64,000 nt of DNA from Candidatus Mnemosynella biddleae (GTDB lineage Archaea; Halobacteriota; Archaeoglobi; Mnemosynellales; Mnemosynellaceae): positions 1 to 64,000 of the forward strand of contig MTMI02000009.1 in NCBI GenBank assembly GCA_002011165.2, given 5' to 3'. Made by a program: the position numbers and the translations under genes. How positions within the stretch are numbered: the stretch's first letter is position 1; each line of letters starts with the position of its first letter. A model generated the notes under the pieces. The model made no database searches. It worked only from the letters and a program-made list of their open reading frames with translations, and was not told where the DNA came from. This document shows, one piece after another, positions 14,600 to 23,915 of the stretch.

Positions 14600-16939
14600 T
14601 TAGCCTATGATCTCCTTTGTTACCTTATCTATTTCCATTCTCCCCACACACCTTATTCCCGGCAGTAAAGACAGCAGAAGTGTAGCAAAGGTCGCAACAG
14701 CGGTCAGGAGATATGTTTTGCCGTATATTATGAATGGCATGTAATACATCTCGCTCTGGAAGGATTCGAAGAAGAGCTTCGCGGTCATGTAACCCAGAGG
14801 GATGCCGACGGCTATACCTATCACTCCTATGATCACGGTTTCAATCAGAAGGCTGTAGGCCACTTCTTTAGTTGTGTATCCCAACATTCTGAGAGTTGCT
14901 ATTTCCCTCCTCCTTTCAAGCACGTTCACAGTAGTTGTGTTGAAGATCGATGCAAAACCGAGAGAGGCTCCAAAAAGTAGGGTGAAATATATGAAGACAT
15001 AGAAGAACGTCATGATCTCATCTATGTACTCCTTTAAATCATCAATGGAGTCAGTCCTTATTCCTTTAATGTCAAGAATCCTATTCTTCCCTTCACTCTC
15101 CATCCCAGTTCTGAATTTCACCAAAATAGTATTGAACTCAATTCCTGCTTTTTTTGAGAAATAGAGAATGTCGGAATAGGATGCCACGGTTAGAGGCTGG
15201 TTGTAGATTTCTGCGATGGTCACTTTCTGCTTCCCGAACTCCGTCAGGACCTCTACATCCTCTCCTCGGGCAATTCTCAGCTTTTCTGCTAGAATTTCCG
15301 GCAAAACTATGCCATCCGGTGGTGGATGATGCTGTCTTCCATTAGCATCGTAGAGGTTAAGAAGGTTCTGATTGTGGCCTATGGCGTAAAGAATGGATGT
15401 TTTTGTAACTCCATCCTTCTCGAAAACGACCCAGGTTTCGATTATCGGTGCAGCTTGCTCAACTTCCGGCATGTTTTTTATCGCTTGATAGATGTGTGGA
15501 CTGGAGTTCGAGATTTTCATATCGTAAGTTGTTATTCTGTCGAACTGCATGGAAATCGCAAACTCATTTGCATCAAGAAACACCATGGATGTTAGAATGA
15601 GCGTAACACTCGCAACAACACCAAGAAGTGAGTAAACCGTCCTTCGAGGGCTCCTGAAGAGATTTCTCAATGCTAAACGTGTAAGCATTGAGATTTTCTT
15701 TACAAAGAATAGAATCTTGTCTACTCTTACCTTCTTCGCCTCAACTTCCAGACCCCTCATAACTGTTGCCGGCTCTATTCTTGAAGCCGTGTAGGCGGTT
15801 GATATACCGGCGATGAGGGGGACGATTACACCAATAACCAGACCCTGAATAAGAACATCTCTGTGCACAATAGCAATGTAATATGGTACGTTCAGCAATT
15901 TGGTGTACTCTGCAGTCATGAAAACTGAGATGATGTAACCTCCCACTGCTCCAGTGATTGAGCCAAAAATCCCAATGACCAAGGAATGAGTAAGATAATG
16001 AAGCAGTATGTCTTTTCTGCTATAACCGAGAGCCCTAAGAATCGCTATGCTACTAGTCTGTTCTCTCACAACTCTTGAAAGGAGTACGTAGACCATCAGA
16101 GCAGATATGAACAGGAAAAAACTGGGAAACATGAACGAAAGCTCTCTAAAGGCATCGAGATCCATCTTAACAAGCTTGTTGCTGGGTTGATCCTCCCTTT
16201 TATACGCTCCAGAGACGCCATAATCGCTGAAAACATCCTTAACTCTGTTAAGAACCTCATCTGCTCTACTATCGTCGTAGATGGTTACGTGCACCTCACT
16301 TATGATATTTTCAACTCCAAGAATCTTCTCCAAGGTTTGTTGTGGAATATAGGTGATTCCGAAGGTTTTTGGAGTGGTCATCCAGCTTCCAGACTCAACT
16401 ATCCAGATGAATTCGGGAGAAAAGGCGAGGCCGGCAACTTTCAGATCCACATTTTTACCATTTATGCTGACCGATATTGACTCTCCTACATTTATATCAT
16501 GGTAGTCAGCGAACTTTTTCAGGAGGATAATGGCTTTTTCTCCAGCCTCAGGATATCTTCCATCAACAATCACGAGCTTGTTGACTGAGAGCTCTTCTGG
16601 AATTGATAGGAGTTTCAGGGTTATTCTGTTGTTCCCCATTTCAAAGGTTCCGTAAGCCGAGAGCCTTCCGTATACATCTTTAACGCCATCGATTTTTCTG
16701 ACTTCTGAAAGCAGTTCTTCAGGAGCTGGATTTGCGGGATTGAGGGTTACTACCAGATCTTCAAAATTCGTTTTCTCGTAAAATGTATCGTAAGTCTTGC
16801 TGAGATTCAGGTAGGACATGTAGAAGGAAGTGTAGAGTGCCACACCAAGAAAAACTAAAAAGATTACCGCTATAAACTGCCACCTTTGGGACTTCAGATC
16901 CCTGAAAACCTTTAAGTTTAGTGTTCTGACTGCTTTCAT
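14600..16939 (-). CDS. FtsX/MacB-type ABC transporter permease
   Basis: 779 aa with two FtsX-type units. An N-terminal helix (about 22-42) precedes a large extracytoplasmic domain; three helices follow at about 265-380 (FFLFISALMVYVLL, then VIGIFGSITGAVGGYII and LIAGIST). A second unit repeats this with helices near 435 and in the last 150 residues (FFYVFIYFTLLFGASLGFASIF, VIIGVIGIAVGIPLGYM). ExxRREIATLRMLGY is the coupling motif. It is the third gene of a minus-strand operon with an ATPase and an exported adhesin-like protein, a typical archaeal MacB-like export or surface-maintenance system. Confidence 0.88.
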   Translation of the reverse strand: MKAVRTLNLKVFRDLKSQRWQFIAVIFLVFLGVALYTSFYMSYLNLSKTYDTFYEKTNFEDLVVTLNPANPAPEELLSEVRKIDGVKDVYGRLSAYGTFEMGNNRITLKLLSIPEELSVNKLVIVDGRYPEAGEKAIILLKKFADYHDINVGESISVSINGKNVDLKVAGLAFSPEFIWIVESGSWMTTPKTFGITYIPQQTLEKILGVENIISEVHVTIYDDSRADEVLNRVKDVFSDYGVSGAYKREDQPSNKLVKMDLDAFRELSFMFPSFFLFISALMVYVLLSRVVREQTSSIAILRALGYSRKDILLHYLTHSLVIGIFGSITGAVGGYIISVFMTAEYTKLLNVPYYIAIVHRDVLIQGLVIGVIVPLIAGISTAYTASRIEPATVMRGLEVEAKKVRVDKILFFVKKISMLTRLALRNLFRSPRRTVYSLLGVVASVTLILTSMVFLDANEFAISMQFDRITTYDMKISNSSPHIYQAIKNMPEVEQAAPIIETWVVFEKDGVTKTSILYAIGHNQNLLNLYDANGRQHHPPPDGIVLPEILAEKLRIARGEDVEVLTEFGKQKVTIAEIYNQPLTVASYSDILYFSKKAGIEFNTILVKFRTGMESEGKNRILDIKGIRTDSIDDLKEYIDEIMTFFYVFIYFTLLFGASLGFASIFNTTTVNVLERRREIATLRMLGYTTKEVAYSLLIETVIIGVIGIAVGIPLGYMTAKLFFESFQSEMYYMPFIIYGKTYLLTAVATFATLLLSLLPGIRCVGRMEIDKVTKEIIG

Positions 16940-16948
16940 GGTCTCATC

Positions 16949-17647
16949 TCACCAAGAAAGCTCTTCAGGTTCTGCAGGCTCCTCGTTGACGATTATTCTG
17001 GAAATTCTTCCATCTTTCAGATGTATTACTCTGTCTGCCATATCTGCTATTACCGAGTTGTGAGTGACAAGGAGAAATGTAACACCCTCGTCTCTGTTTA
17101 TATCCCTCATAACTCTTAGAATCATCTTTCCTGTCTCAAAATCCAGACTTCCGGTTGGTTCATCTGCTAGGATCAGCGGTGGATTCTTAACCAGAGCTCT
17201 CGCAATTGCAACTCTCTGTTGCTCTCCTCCGCTCAGCTCAGAGGGGAAGTGATTCGCTCTGTATTTCAGACCAACGACTTCTAGTACCTCATCCGCATCT
17301 CTTGGATTTTCGACGAGTTCTGAAGCCAGCAGTACGTTCTCTTTTGCTGTCAGAGTGGGGATGAGATTGAAAAACTGAAATATGAATCCTATATATTTCC
17401 TTCTATGAAGCGTAAGCTCATCCTCGCTTATCTCAGATATCTTTTTACCGTCAAAGAAGATTTCCCCCTTTGAGGGTCTATCAAGACATCCTATGAGATT
17501 CAAGAGTGTTGTCTTTCCGCTTCCACTTGGACCAAGGATTACAACAAACTCTCCTTTTTTTACATCCAGAGTTACCCCTCTAAGAGCGGGAACTTCAACT
17601 TTCCCTGCTTTATAGATCTTCCAAACATCTTCGAGTTTCACTCTCAT
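16949..17647 (-). CDS. MacB/LolD-type ABC transporter ATPase
   Basis: 232 aa. Walker A GPSGSGKTT is at 39-47, the Q-loop follows in FIFQFFNL, the signature LSGGEQQ is at 138-144, and Walker B with D-loop is ADEPTGSLD at 161-169; the H-loop is LVTHN. DEPTGSLD and IGCLDRPSKG mark the LolD/MacB subfamily, which works mechanically with FtsX-type permeases rather than as an importer. The ATG overlaps the upstream gene's stop by four bases, and the permease follows nine bases later. Confidence 0.93.
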   Translation of the reverse strand: MRVKLEDVWKIYKAGKVEVPALRGVTLDVKKGEFVVILGPSGSGKTTLLNLIGCLDRPSKGEIFFDGKKISEISEDELTLHRRKYIGFIFQFFNLIPTLTAKENVLLASELVENPRDADEVLEVVGLKYRANHFPSELSGGEQQRVAIARALVKNPPLILADEPTGSLDFETGKMILRVMRDINRDEGVTFLLVTHNSVIADMADRVIHLKDGRISRIIVNEEPAEPEELSW

Positions 17648-18807
17648 CTCTTTCTTCTCCTCCAGAGATAAACTCCGAGGAGAGCAACGAAGATTGCCCC
17701 AATTATTAAAGTTGTGGAACTACCCTTTTCGGGAAATACGTAGATAGATATAACTTCTTCTTCAGTCATCTCCTTCATATCATCATCAAAATATGAGATC
17801 AAAACTTTTGCTTTGTAATTTCCTGATTCTCTAGGTGCAATTAGATCAAAAGTCGCGGTTTTAGCATCTCCTTTCTCTATCGTCCCGAGGAAGTATTCAG
17901 AATCCCCTTTGAACCCTTCTGGGAGAGAGAGTCTAAATGTAACGGATTTGGCATCAGATTTTCCTATATTTTCAGCTCTTATCGACATCGTAAAACTCTC
18001 TGAAGGTGAAATTTTCTGAGGGGTGAAGTAAATCCCTCCAAGTTTTATTACAGGCTCCCCAATTAGCTGAAGTGTGAAGCTGAGAGTATCCACGTATTTA
18101 TTGCTTAAAATATCTTCAGACGAAATTTTCAGCTCAACCGAATAACTTCCTAGTTCAGCTTCATGTTCTGAGATGATAGGAATTTCAATCACCTTCACTT
18201 CATTTTTCTTCCAAGATGGGTAATAGAGCTCTGAGATCTCTGGTGAAATTCCACTTGAAGTTTGCAATTCGATTTTAACGTTTTTGGCATCTCCACCGAA
18301 ATTCAGAATGCTTAGAGAAATTGCCTCTCTCTTACCAATATCAAGTTCCTGAGGACTCAAAGACTCTATTTGGAATTTCGGTCTTTCAATTACTTTTATC
18401 AGAATGTCCTTCTCTATACTCTCGCTGTAAAGAGTCTCCCCACCATACAGATAACTTAAAGTGAGTCTAAGCCTGTAGATCCCGGATTCCGTAGCGAGGA
18501 GTCTGACACTCATCTCCCTCTTACCAGAAGGAAGATTTCCGAGTGAATATTTTTGAGTGAAAGACGAATAGAAATCTCCACTCTTTATGCTCAAGTTTTC
18601 TTCAAACTCTGTTATCTCTGCACTCAAACTCTTAGCAGTCCCTCCAGCGTTCTCAATTGTCACAACTAAAATGAATGGATCTCTAGGTTCTGGAAGTTCT
18701 GGAATCGTCTTATAGGAGATTGAAATTGCTGGAGCGCTTTCAGCCATCACTCCAGAGCTTAGAAGACCTAAAGAAACGACCAGAATTAAAAGCAACTCTC
18801 TCTTCAT
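17644..18807 (-). CDS. Exported CARDB-like surface protein
   Basis: 387 aa. A signal peptide (MKRELLLILVVSLGLLSSGVMA, cut near residue 22) is followed by three beta-rich repeats of the CARDB/NEW1-like type, each with a pattern like F-x-L-x-V-x-I-x-N-x-G-x-A-K-S (ILVVTIENAGGTAKS, SLSILNFGGDAKN, MSIRAENIGKSDAKS). The C-terminus has one helix (STTLIIGAIFVALLGVYLW) and a basic RRRKR end, so it is anchored outside the membrane. It opens the ABC operon and could present substrate to the permease (inference). Confidence 0.8.
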   Translation of the reverse strand: MKRELLLILVVSLGLLSSGVMAESAPAISISYKTIPELPEPRDPFILVVTIENAGGTAKSLSAEITEFEENLSIKSGDFYSSFTQKYSLGNLPSGKREMSVRLLATESGIYRLRLTLSYLYGGETLYSESIEKDILIKVIERPKFQIESLSPQELDIGKREAISLSILNFGGDAKNVKIELQTSSGISPEISELYYPSWKKNEVKVIEIPIISEHEAELGSYSVELKISSEDILSNKYVDTLSFTLQLIGEPVIKLGGIYFTPQKISPSESFTMSIRAENIGKSDAKSVTFRLSLPEGFKGDSEYFLGTIEKGDAKTATFDLIAPRESGNYKAKVLISYFDDDMKEMTEEEVISIYVFPEKGSSTTLIIGAIFVALLGVYLWRRRKR

Positions 18808-18983
18808 TTTTCACAACTCCCTGAAATTTATTATGTCCATTATATTCTCCTCTCTTTCCCCTAAAGCAAATAGATATTTCGCTAATCTTAAATCGTCACC
18901 CCATCCAAAGAGTTTTCAATCTTTAAATATCTCACATTTATAAAAACTGGTCTCTCTTGCTCCCAACTGACCTTCGATAAAAA

Positions 18984-18990
18984 TTATTTA
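18984..18990 (+). promoter_or_regulatory. TATA box for the ferritin-like gene
   Basis: TTATTTA in an A/T-rich block ends 24 bases before the ATG at 19014, so the transcript should be nearly leaderless, as is common in archaea. The 200 bases between the divergent genes hold no other clear feature. Confidence 0.4.
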
Positions 18991-19013
18991 GAAGTAAATA
19001 GTAATAATTTATC

Positions 19014-19472
19014 ATGAATGATTTGAAACCCGAGTTTGAGAGAAATGCTGAGAAAGAATTGGAAAATGCGGAGGGACTGGAAAAAGCTGTTGAAAATATA
19101 CGAAACTCTCTGGTAAAAGAGCTTATACAAAGTATTTCTATGGATTCAAAAAAACACGCCTCGTTTTATCGTGCTATAGTCCAGCATATTGAAAATCCCC
19201 TCGCTCCGATATCAGAAGAGGAATATGAAGAGCTAGAAAGGGCGATAAGGAGGCATATTGAGATTGAAGAAGAGATGATAAAGTTCATTCAAGAGGTGAG
19301 GAAAAGAACAGTTGATAAAAGAGTGGAGTTCATTCTCAAATCCATACTGGTTGATGAGCATAGACATCATGAACTCCTTAGAGACTTGCTAGAGTTGGTT
19401 ATCAGAAAAGAGCTCGTCACTGAAGATGAATGGGAAGATTTGACTTGGAATATAATGCTTGATGGGGTTTAA
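19014..19472 (+). CDS. Ferritin-like four-helix protein
   Basis: 152 aa, almost entirely helical and acidic. Candidate diiron ligands are spread in the ferritin/rubrerythrin manner: SMDSKKHASFYRAIVQH in helix 1-2, RRHIEIEEEMIKF in the middle, and VDEHRHHELLRDL near residue 122. No rubredoxin domain is present. A role in iron or peroxide handling is likely; some archaeal members of this group remain uncharacterised. It is a single gene with its own promoter, and no operon partner is seen. Confidence 0.7.
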   Translation: MNDLKPEFERNAEKELENAEGLEKAVENIRNSLVKELIQSISMDSKKHASFYRAIVQHIENPLAPISEEEYEELERAIRRHIEIEEEMIKFIQEVRKRTVDKRVEFILKSILVDEHRHHELLRDLLELVIRKELVTEDEWEDLTWNIMLDGV

Positions 19473-19638
19473 CAGGCTTAAGGAATTCAGCAGAGAATTC
19501 CGTGTTAATCCATTTGAGATGATCCTGTGGAATTTCCCTTCTTTCAGGAATTACCAGAGAAAAAGGCTATGGCAAAATGAAGGATTCAACTCCTACCTAG
19601 CTTCATTCTCCCCGCGTTTTAGTGGATTTCTGGAAGTC

Positions 19639-20157
19639 TCATTCTGCAATGAATTTAAATCCTTTCGTCTTTGATAGGATTTTGAGCTCCATTTTAGCTT
19701 TCTCGTAATCAAATTCTTCATCGTGAATTCTATACGAGTACAGTCTCCCTCTGACTCGAATTCTGATAGCTGGTTTTAAGTGAAGGAAGAAAAAGATATT
19801 TCTCTCGGCACTCAGAGTGATTTCCTCGATATCACCGTAACTCAGAGAGATCTCTCTATACGCAAGTCTTCTTGCAGATTCTAAATTTCCAGTAGAGAGA
19901 AAAAGTTTCATAGTCATTTCTGCTCTCAGAAGGGCATCTCTCGTAGCTCTCGACGCTCTTCGGGCTCCTCTCTCTCTGAAAGGACGCCACCTCCTGGAGG
20001 AGGATGAAAAGCCATAGTGGAGCATAAGTGCATCGTATTCTCTGAAAATCATGTCGCAGAGGTCAAAAGGATTAAAGCTCGGTGTCATGTTATGTATCCA
20101 AAAAATTATTCTCTCCTCATCTTTTTCATCATTTTCCATTCTCGATTCATTCATCAT
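19639..20157 (-). CDS. PH-like family protein, copy 2
   Basis: 172 aa, paralogue of the gene at 7737-8201. Shared motifs run through the whole length: WIHNMT, LCDMIFREYDALML, LSTGNLESARRLAYREISL, YGDIEEITL, GRLYSYRIHDEEFDYEKAKMEL. This copy has an N-terminal acidic extension and an Arg/Ser-rich insertion (SSSSRRWRPFRERGARRASRA, about residues 56-76) where copy 1 has a shorter basic loop. It stands alone without the zinc-ribbon membrane partner. Function unknown. Confidence 0.65.
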   Translation of the reverse strand: MMNESRMENDEKDEERIIFWIHNMTPSFNPFDLCDMIFREYDALMLHYGFSSSSRRWRPFRERGARRASRATRDALLRAEMTMKLFLSTGNLESARRLAYREISLSYGDIEEITLSAERNIFFFLHLKPAIRIRVRGRLYSYRIHDEEFDYEKAKMELKILSKTKGFKFIAE

Positions 20158-20238
20158 CTTTCTCCTCTTTTATCTCAAAATAATTTTTCTCTGCTTTGCT
20201 TAAAAAGACTTGTCTTTCAAATCATACCTTTCCTTTTC

Positions 20239-20629
20239 TCAGCTCCTAGATCGTACACCCCCATAAAAAGGCTCAATATTTTCCTCGGGTAGTTTACGAA
20301 ACTCTGGAAACTCGTTGATGAATTTTATGAAGAACTCACTCGCACAATAAATGCTTCCTCGTTATAAAGTACTGCATAACTTCCCTTCTGTCTCTCAAAA
20401 ACCCATCCGGTTTTAACAAGAACCTTTAACCACTTCCTGGCCAGAGACTCTCGGAAGCTTCAAACAACCACTTCCATAACTTCTGCCCATGGAATTTTTC
20501 TTAAGCTCCCTCTCCTGAAGAACCTCAAGATAAGCCGTAATGGCCTCCTCTTTACTCCTTTCCTGAGAGATGAAACTAGGAAGGGAAAGACTATGACGAT
20601 ATAATATCCCCCTCGCCTTCCGTTATCAC
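20239..20629 (-). pseudogene. Decayed small gene, winged-helix-like remains
   Basis: Joining minus-strand frames gives one coherent protein: GEGDIIS, then EEAITAYLEVLQERELKKIPWAEVM, then ARKWLKVLVKTGWVFERQKGSYAVLYNEEAFI, then EFFIKFINEFPEFRKLPEENIEPFYGG. Each join needs a frameshift, and in-frame stops interrupt it (for example TGA after EVMEVVV). The K-W-L-K-V-L-V-K-x-G-W-V-F-E-x-x-x-G-S-Y pattern resembles a winged-helix DNA-binding domain (inference). It lies between the PH-like copy 2 and tRNA-Val. Confidence 0.6.
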
Positions 20630-20725
20630 AATCTTAAAGTTTTGTTAATCTAAGTGGAGCGCTCGGGATATATATTTTCCGACCTTCTGAAAATATCTGA
20701 ATCGCCCGATAACAAAAGATTTTTA

Positions 20726-20798
20726 TGGGTCCGCCCGGATTCGAACCGGGGATCACTGCCTCGTAAGGGCAGCGTCATAACCCCTAGACCACGGACCC
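20726..20798 (-). tRNA. tRNA-Val(TAC)
   Basis: On the minus strand the acceptor stem is GGGTCCG/CGGACCC with discriminator A. The D-arm holds TCTAGGGGTTATGAC, the anticodon arm is CTGCC-CTTACGA-GGCAG (anticodon TAC) and the T-arm CCCGG-TTCGAAT-CCGGG. All stems are fully paired. There is no intron, and no CCA is encoded. Confidence 0.95.
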
Positions 20799-20859
20799 TC
20801 AACAAATTCGATTTAACCTCAACCTATATTAATATGATGGCTTTTAAAGATTCTGGAGC

Positions 20860-21762
20860 ATGAAAGCTATTGAAGCCGAAGAAGTGAGAAAATCTTATAA
20901 AGTCTTTTTCAGGAGAAAAGAAGTTTTAAAAGGAATCTCTCTTGAAGTTGAAGAAGGAGAAATTTATGGAATAATAGGACCAAACGGAAGTGGGAAAACC
21001 ACCTTAATCTCCATTCTGTCTACTATTCTAAAACCGGATTCTGGGAATGTCAGAGTCCTCGGTATGGATGTTGAAAAAGATGCGAAAAAGATTCGAGAGG
21101 TTATAAACATCTCTTCGGGCAATCCCAACTTTCTCTGGAGTCTTACTGCAGAAGAGAATTTGAAATATTTTGGAATGGCGTACGGGATTGGTGGAGAGGA
21201 GCTCAAAAAAAGAATAGAAGAGCTTTTGAGTCTACTAGAACTTGAAGAGCACAGAGAAACGAGATTTGACGAAATGTCTACTGGAACGAAGCAGAGACTC
21301 TCTCTTGCAAAGGCTTTGATAAACAGACCCAGAGTTGTATTTTTAGACGAACCGACAACCGGACTCGATCCAGATATAGCGTTGAAGATGAGAGAGACAA
21401 TAAAGAGGATTCATGAAGAGGAGGGTGTTACGATAGTACTTACAACACATTACATGAAAGAGGCTGAAATGCTTTGCGAAAAGCTCTCATTTCTGAGAAA
21501 TGGGGTTGTAGAGCTTGAAGGAACCGTTTCAGATTTCAAAACCAAGTTTAAGAATTTAGAATATGCTTTAATCCGAGTTGAAGGATCTATTGAGGAATTG
21601 AAAATTCCTCATGCTGTTTTAAGCGATGGAAAACTTAGAGTTGATGAAATTGAAAGACTTGGAGAAGTGATAGAATTACTTTCTTCAAAAGGTGTGAGGA
21701 TAAAAGATGTGAAGATAAGGGAGGTAGAGCTCGAGGATGTCTTTATACAGCTCTCTAAATAA
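20860..21762 (+). CDS. ABC-2 type transporter ATPase
   Basis: 300 aa. Walker A GPNGSGKTT is at 40-48; the signature reads MSTGTKQRLSLAKAL, and Walker B with D-loop is VVFLDEPTTGLDP. The STGTKQR form of the signature and the roughly 80-residue C-terminal extension are typical of NatA/CcmA-like exporters. The next gene, overlapping by 26 bases, is its permease. Substrate unknown. The ATG follows tRNA-Val (opposite strand) by about 60 bases, with a TATATTAATATG block in between that could be the promoter. Confidence 0.9.
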   Translation: MKAIEAEEVRKSYKVFFRRKEVLKGISLEVEEGEIYGIIGPNGSGKTTLISILSTILKPDSGNVRVLGMDVEKDAKKIREVINISSGNPNFLWSLTAEENLKYFGMAYGIGGEELKKRIEELLSLLELEEHRETRFDEMSTGTKQRLSLAKALINRPRVVFLDEPTTGLDPDIALKMRETIKRIHEEEGVTIVLTTHYMKEAEMLCEKLSFLRNGVVELEGTVSDFKTKFKNLEYALIRVEGSIEELKIPHAVLSDGKLRVDEIERLGEVIELLSSKGVRIKDVKIREVELEDVFIQLSK

Positions 21763-22528
21763 ATTTCTTGCCTTTGCGTACAAGAACTGGGTTATGAGTA
21801 AAAGAAATGTCTTCACAATCTTCGAAATAGCGTTCTGGCCAGTGGTCAGCTTCATTTCTGTTGGCCTCATGAGCAGATACCTCTCTCTCACGGATAATCA
21901 AACCGCGTTCATTTTGATAGGTGCAATCACCTTCTCTTCAGTGCAGGTTTGTCAACTTGACGTGGGATATGCTCTACTCTTCGATGTCTGGTCAAAGTGT
22001 ATAAAACACACTTTCATCACACCTACAAGCTCACATCACTACATCTTGGGGTCTAGTTTAGTGGGAAGCTTAAGATCCTTTTTGGTCCTTTTGCTTCTTT
22101 CACTTTTTGGGTACATCTTTTTTGATTTCAACATCCTCGAAGTGGGTATGACTCCTCTCCTCTTAATTTTCTTTGCAATAATTCTCAGCGCAATATCGAT
22201 AGGGATGCTCGTTTGTGTCTGTGTTCTCCTTGTGGGTTTACGAGCAGAAGTAGCAGCGTGGTCTATTGTGTGGCTTTTCCTCCTTCTCGCGGGTATCTAT
22301 TATCCACCTTCAATTCTTCCTCCTACTCTTCAATTCCTTTCAAATCTACTCCCGCTCACCCACCTTCTTGCTTATTTCCGCTCTTTCTATCTTGGAGGCG
22401 GTGCAGAATTTGAGATCCTCACAACATATATACTTCTCTTCATTCACATAGCATTTACTTCAGTTCTGCTTCATCTCGCAACACGACATGCAATTAAAAG
22501 TGGATTGCTTTTGAGAATCTCCGAGTAA
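21737..22528 (+). CDS. ABC-2 type transporter permease
   Basis: 263 aa with about six hydrophobic helices. The central conserved segment AWSIVWLFLLLAGIYYPPSILPPTLQFLSNLLPLTHLLAYFRS matches the ABC-2 membrane family motif before the last loop. It overlaps the ATPase gene by 26 bases, so the pair is a simple two-gene exporter. The unusual DVGYALLFDVWSKCIKHTFITP loop lies after helix 2. Nothing indicates the substrate. Confidence 0.85.
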   Translation: MSLYSSLNKFLAFAYKNWVMSKRNVFTIFEIAFWPVVSFISVGLMSRYLSLTDNQTAFILIGAITFSSVQVCQLDVGYALLFDVWSKCIKHTFITPTSSHHYILGSSLVGSLRSFLVLLLLSLFGYIFFDFNILEVGMTPLLLIFFAIILSAISIGMLVCVCVLLVGLRAEVAAWSIVWLFLLLAGIYYPPSILPPTLQFLSNLLPLTHLLAYFRSFYLGGGAEFEILTTYILLFIHIAFTSVLLHLATRHAIKSGLLLRISE

Positions 22529-22560
22529 AGTTTTTCAAAAAGTAAGTTAGAAATTAAAGT

Positions 22561-22704
22561 ATGAGAAATCTCTGTCCGAGATGTCAACATGAAGGCGTGG
22601 AGCTTGGTGTTGTGAACCTTCAGGTAGGGAGAACAAGGAAGCTCAAGAGCTCTGTAAAACTATGTCCGAAGTGTGGACTTGTGTTTCATGAGAAAGAGGG
22701 GTAA
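22561..22704 (+). CDS. Tiny zinc-ribbon protein (47 aa)
   Basis: The start ATG is at 22561, 32 bases after the permease stop. CPRC and CPKC (residues 5-8 and 35-38) form a zinc ribbon around a basic middle (VGRTRKLKSSVKL). The end FHEKEG is followed by a TAA two bases before the stop of the convergent radical SAM gene. Function unknown; it may belong to the exporter transcript. Confidence 0.6.
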   Translation: MRNLCPRCQHEGVELGVVNLQVGRTRKLKSSVKLCPKCGLVFHEKEG

Positions 22705-22706
22705 TC

Positions 22707-23915
22707 TCATTTTTCCAACTCATCAATTCTCACTGGGAGTTTTGCGCCTTCTGGTATCTTTGATATATACTTTCGTCTGAATTCAGGATTCTGCATCCGA
22801 CATTTAGGTAACTTCTTTTTGTACTCTTCATGTTCTCGAATCCTCCTCCAAATGTCTTCCACACTCTCTTCATGAACATTTCCAAAAGATATAGGATGAA
22901 AATCGCATGGGGTGACTTCTCCGCTTGGAGTTATGTGGAGCTGGTTATAGCCTGCAAAACATCCTCCTGAATATGGGGAGTTCACGAAACTCATTGCAGT
23001 CACTCTTGGTAGGGAGCTCTCTTTGATATTCCTGAGATGCAACTCTATTAAATATTCATGATCACTCTCGCTCAGACCTCCAAAACAATGAAGGAGTCTT
23101 CCTGTGTTCACCTGATCGAAAATTGTGATTTCATGAACACCCAGAGATTTTCCAAGTTCGATCATCTTCTCCATATCTCCTCTTTTGATCTTCTCATGAG
23201 TGGCGTAAGTTGATATTCCCGCCATTAAACCGATTCGCACTGCGATTCTGAGAGCTCTGGTTGCGTTTCTGAAAAGACCCGGAACACCACGAAGCGAGTC
23301 ATGAACTTCTTCATGAGGACTATCAATACTCACATGAAGAGCGTAGAGTCCTGCCTTCTTCACTCTCTCCAAATTCTCTTCATTCAAAAAGAATCCAGAC
23401 GTGAAGATTAAGGAAATTGCTTTTTTTGGATTTACAAATTTCACAAGATCGTAAATGTCCTCTCTGGCAAATGGCTCTCCACCTGTAAAAGTTATATTGG
23501 TTGTTCCCATTCTCAACAAATCTTTTATCACCTTTTTCAGAACACTTCTGTCCATTTCAGCAAACTCTCGATTATGGGCACTGCAATGGACACATCTACA
23601 GGGACACTTCTGAGTTACTGCTATCGTCGCAGCATCTGGAGCTCTCAGCTTTCCGAGAAGAGGTCTCAGCTGATTTTTGATGACTCTTTTAAACACCTCA
23701 GACGGAATTGGCGGGAGATAAGTTGTAAAAACTATTTTTCCGTCTTCTGCTTTTATTATTTTCTCATTCTGAAGGGAGGAAAACAGTCTTGTGAGGAGTT
23801 TCCTTGCAAGGGGAGTTAAAGCACCTTCTATCTCAAATCTAACTCTTCTATCTTCTACGTTCCCGTAGATTTTTAATCCGGGGATGGAAAGAATTTTTGT
23901 TCTCTCCATTTTCAT
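22707..23915 (-). CDS. Radical SAM protein with SPASM-like C-terminus
   Basis: 402 aa. An N-terminal domain of about 95 residues precedes the Fe-S motif C104-x3-C108-x2-C111, and the SAM-binding GGEP follows in FTGGEPF. The C-terminal part has cysteines in SGGCFAGYN and TPCDFHP plus KLPKCRMQ, as in SPASM-type auxiliary clusters. Such proteins often modify peptides or cofactors; no precursor peptide is visible nearby. Its start overlaps the stop of the second radical SAM gene by four bases, so the two are coexpressed. Confidence 0.8.
   Translation of the reverse strand: MKMERTKILSIPGLKIYGNVEDRRVRFEIEGALTPLARKLLTRLFSSLQNEKIIKAEDGKIVFTTYLPPIPSEVFKRVIKNQLRPLLGKLRAPDAATIAVTQKCPCRCVHCSAHNREFAEMDRSVLKKVIKDLLRMGTTNITFTGGEPFAREDIYDLVKFVNPKKAISLIFTSGFFLNEENLERVKKAGLYALHVSIDSPHEEVHDSLRGVPGLFRNATRALRIAVRIGLMAGISTYATHEKIKRGDMEKMIELGKSLGVHEITIFDQVNTGRLLHCFGGLSESDHEYLIELHLRNIKESSLPRVTAMSFVNSPYSGGCFAGYNQLHITPSGEVTPCDFHPISFGNVHEESVEDIWRRIREHEEYKKKLPKCRMQNPEFRRKYISKIPEGAKLPVRIDELEK

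Noticed and set aside
19459-19674. Plus-strand 71-codon frame after the ferritin-like gene
   Set aside because: It starts inside the ferritin gene and ends in the 3' end of the convergent PH-like gene, with no RBS; likely chance, though its middle looks slightly protein-like.
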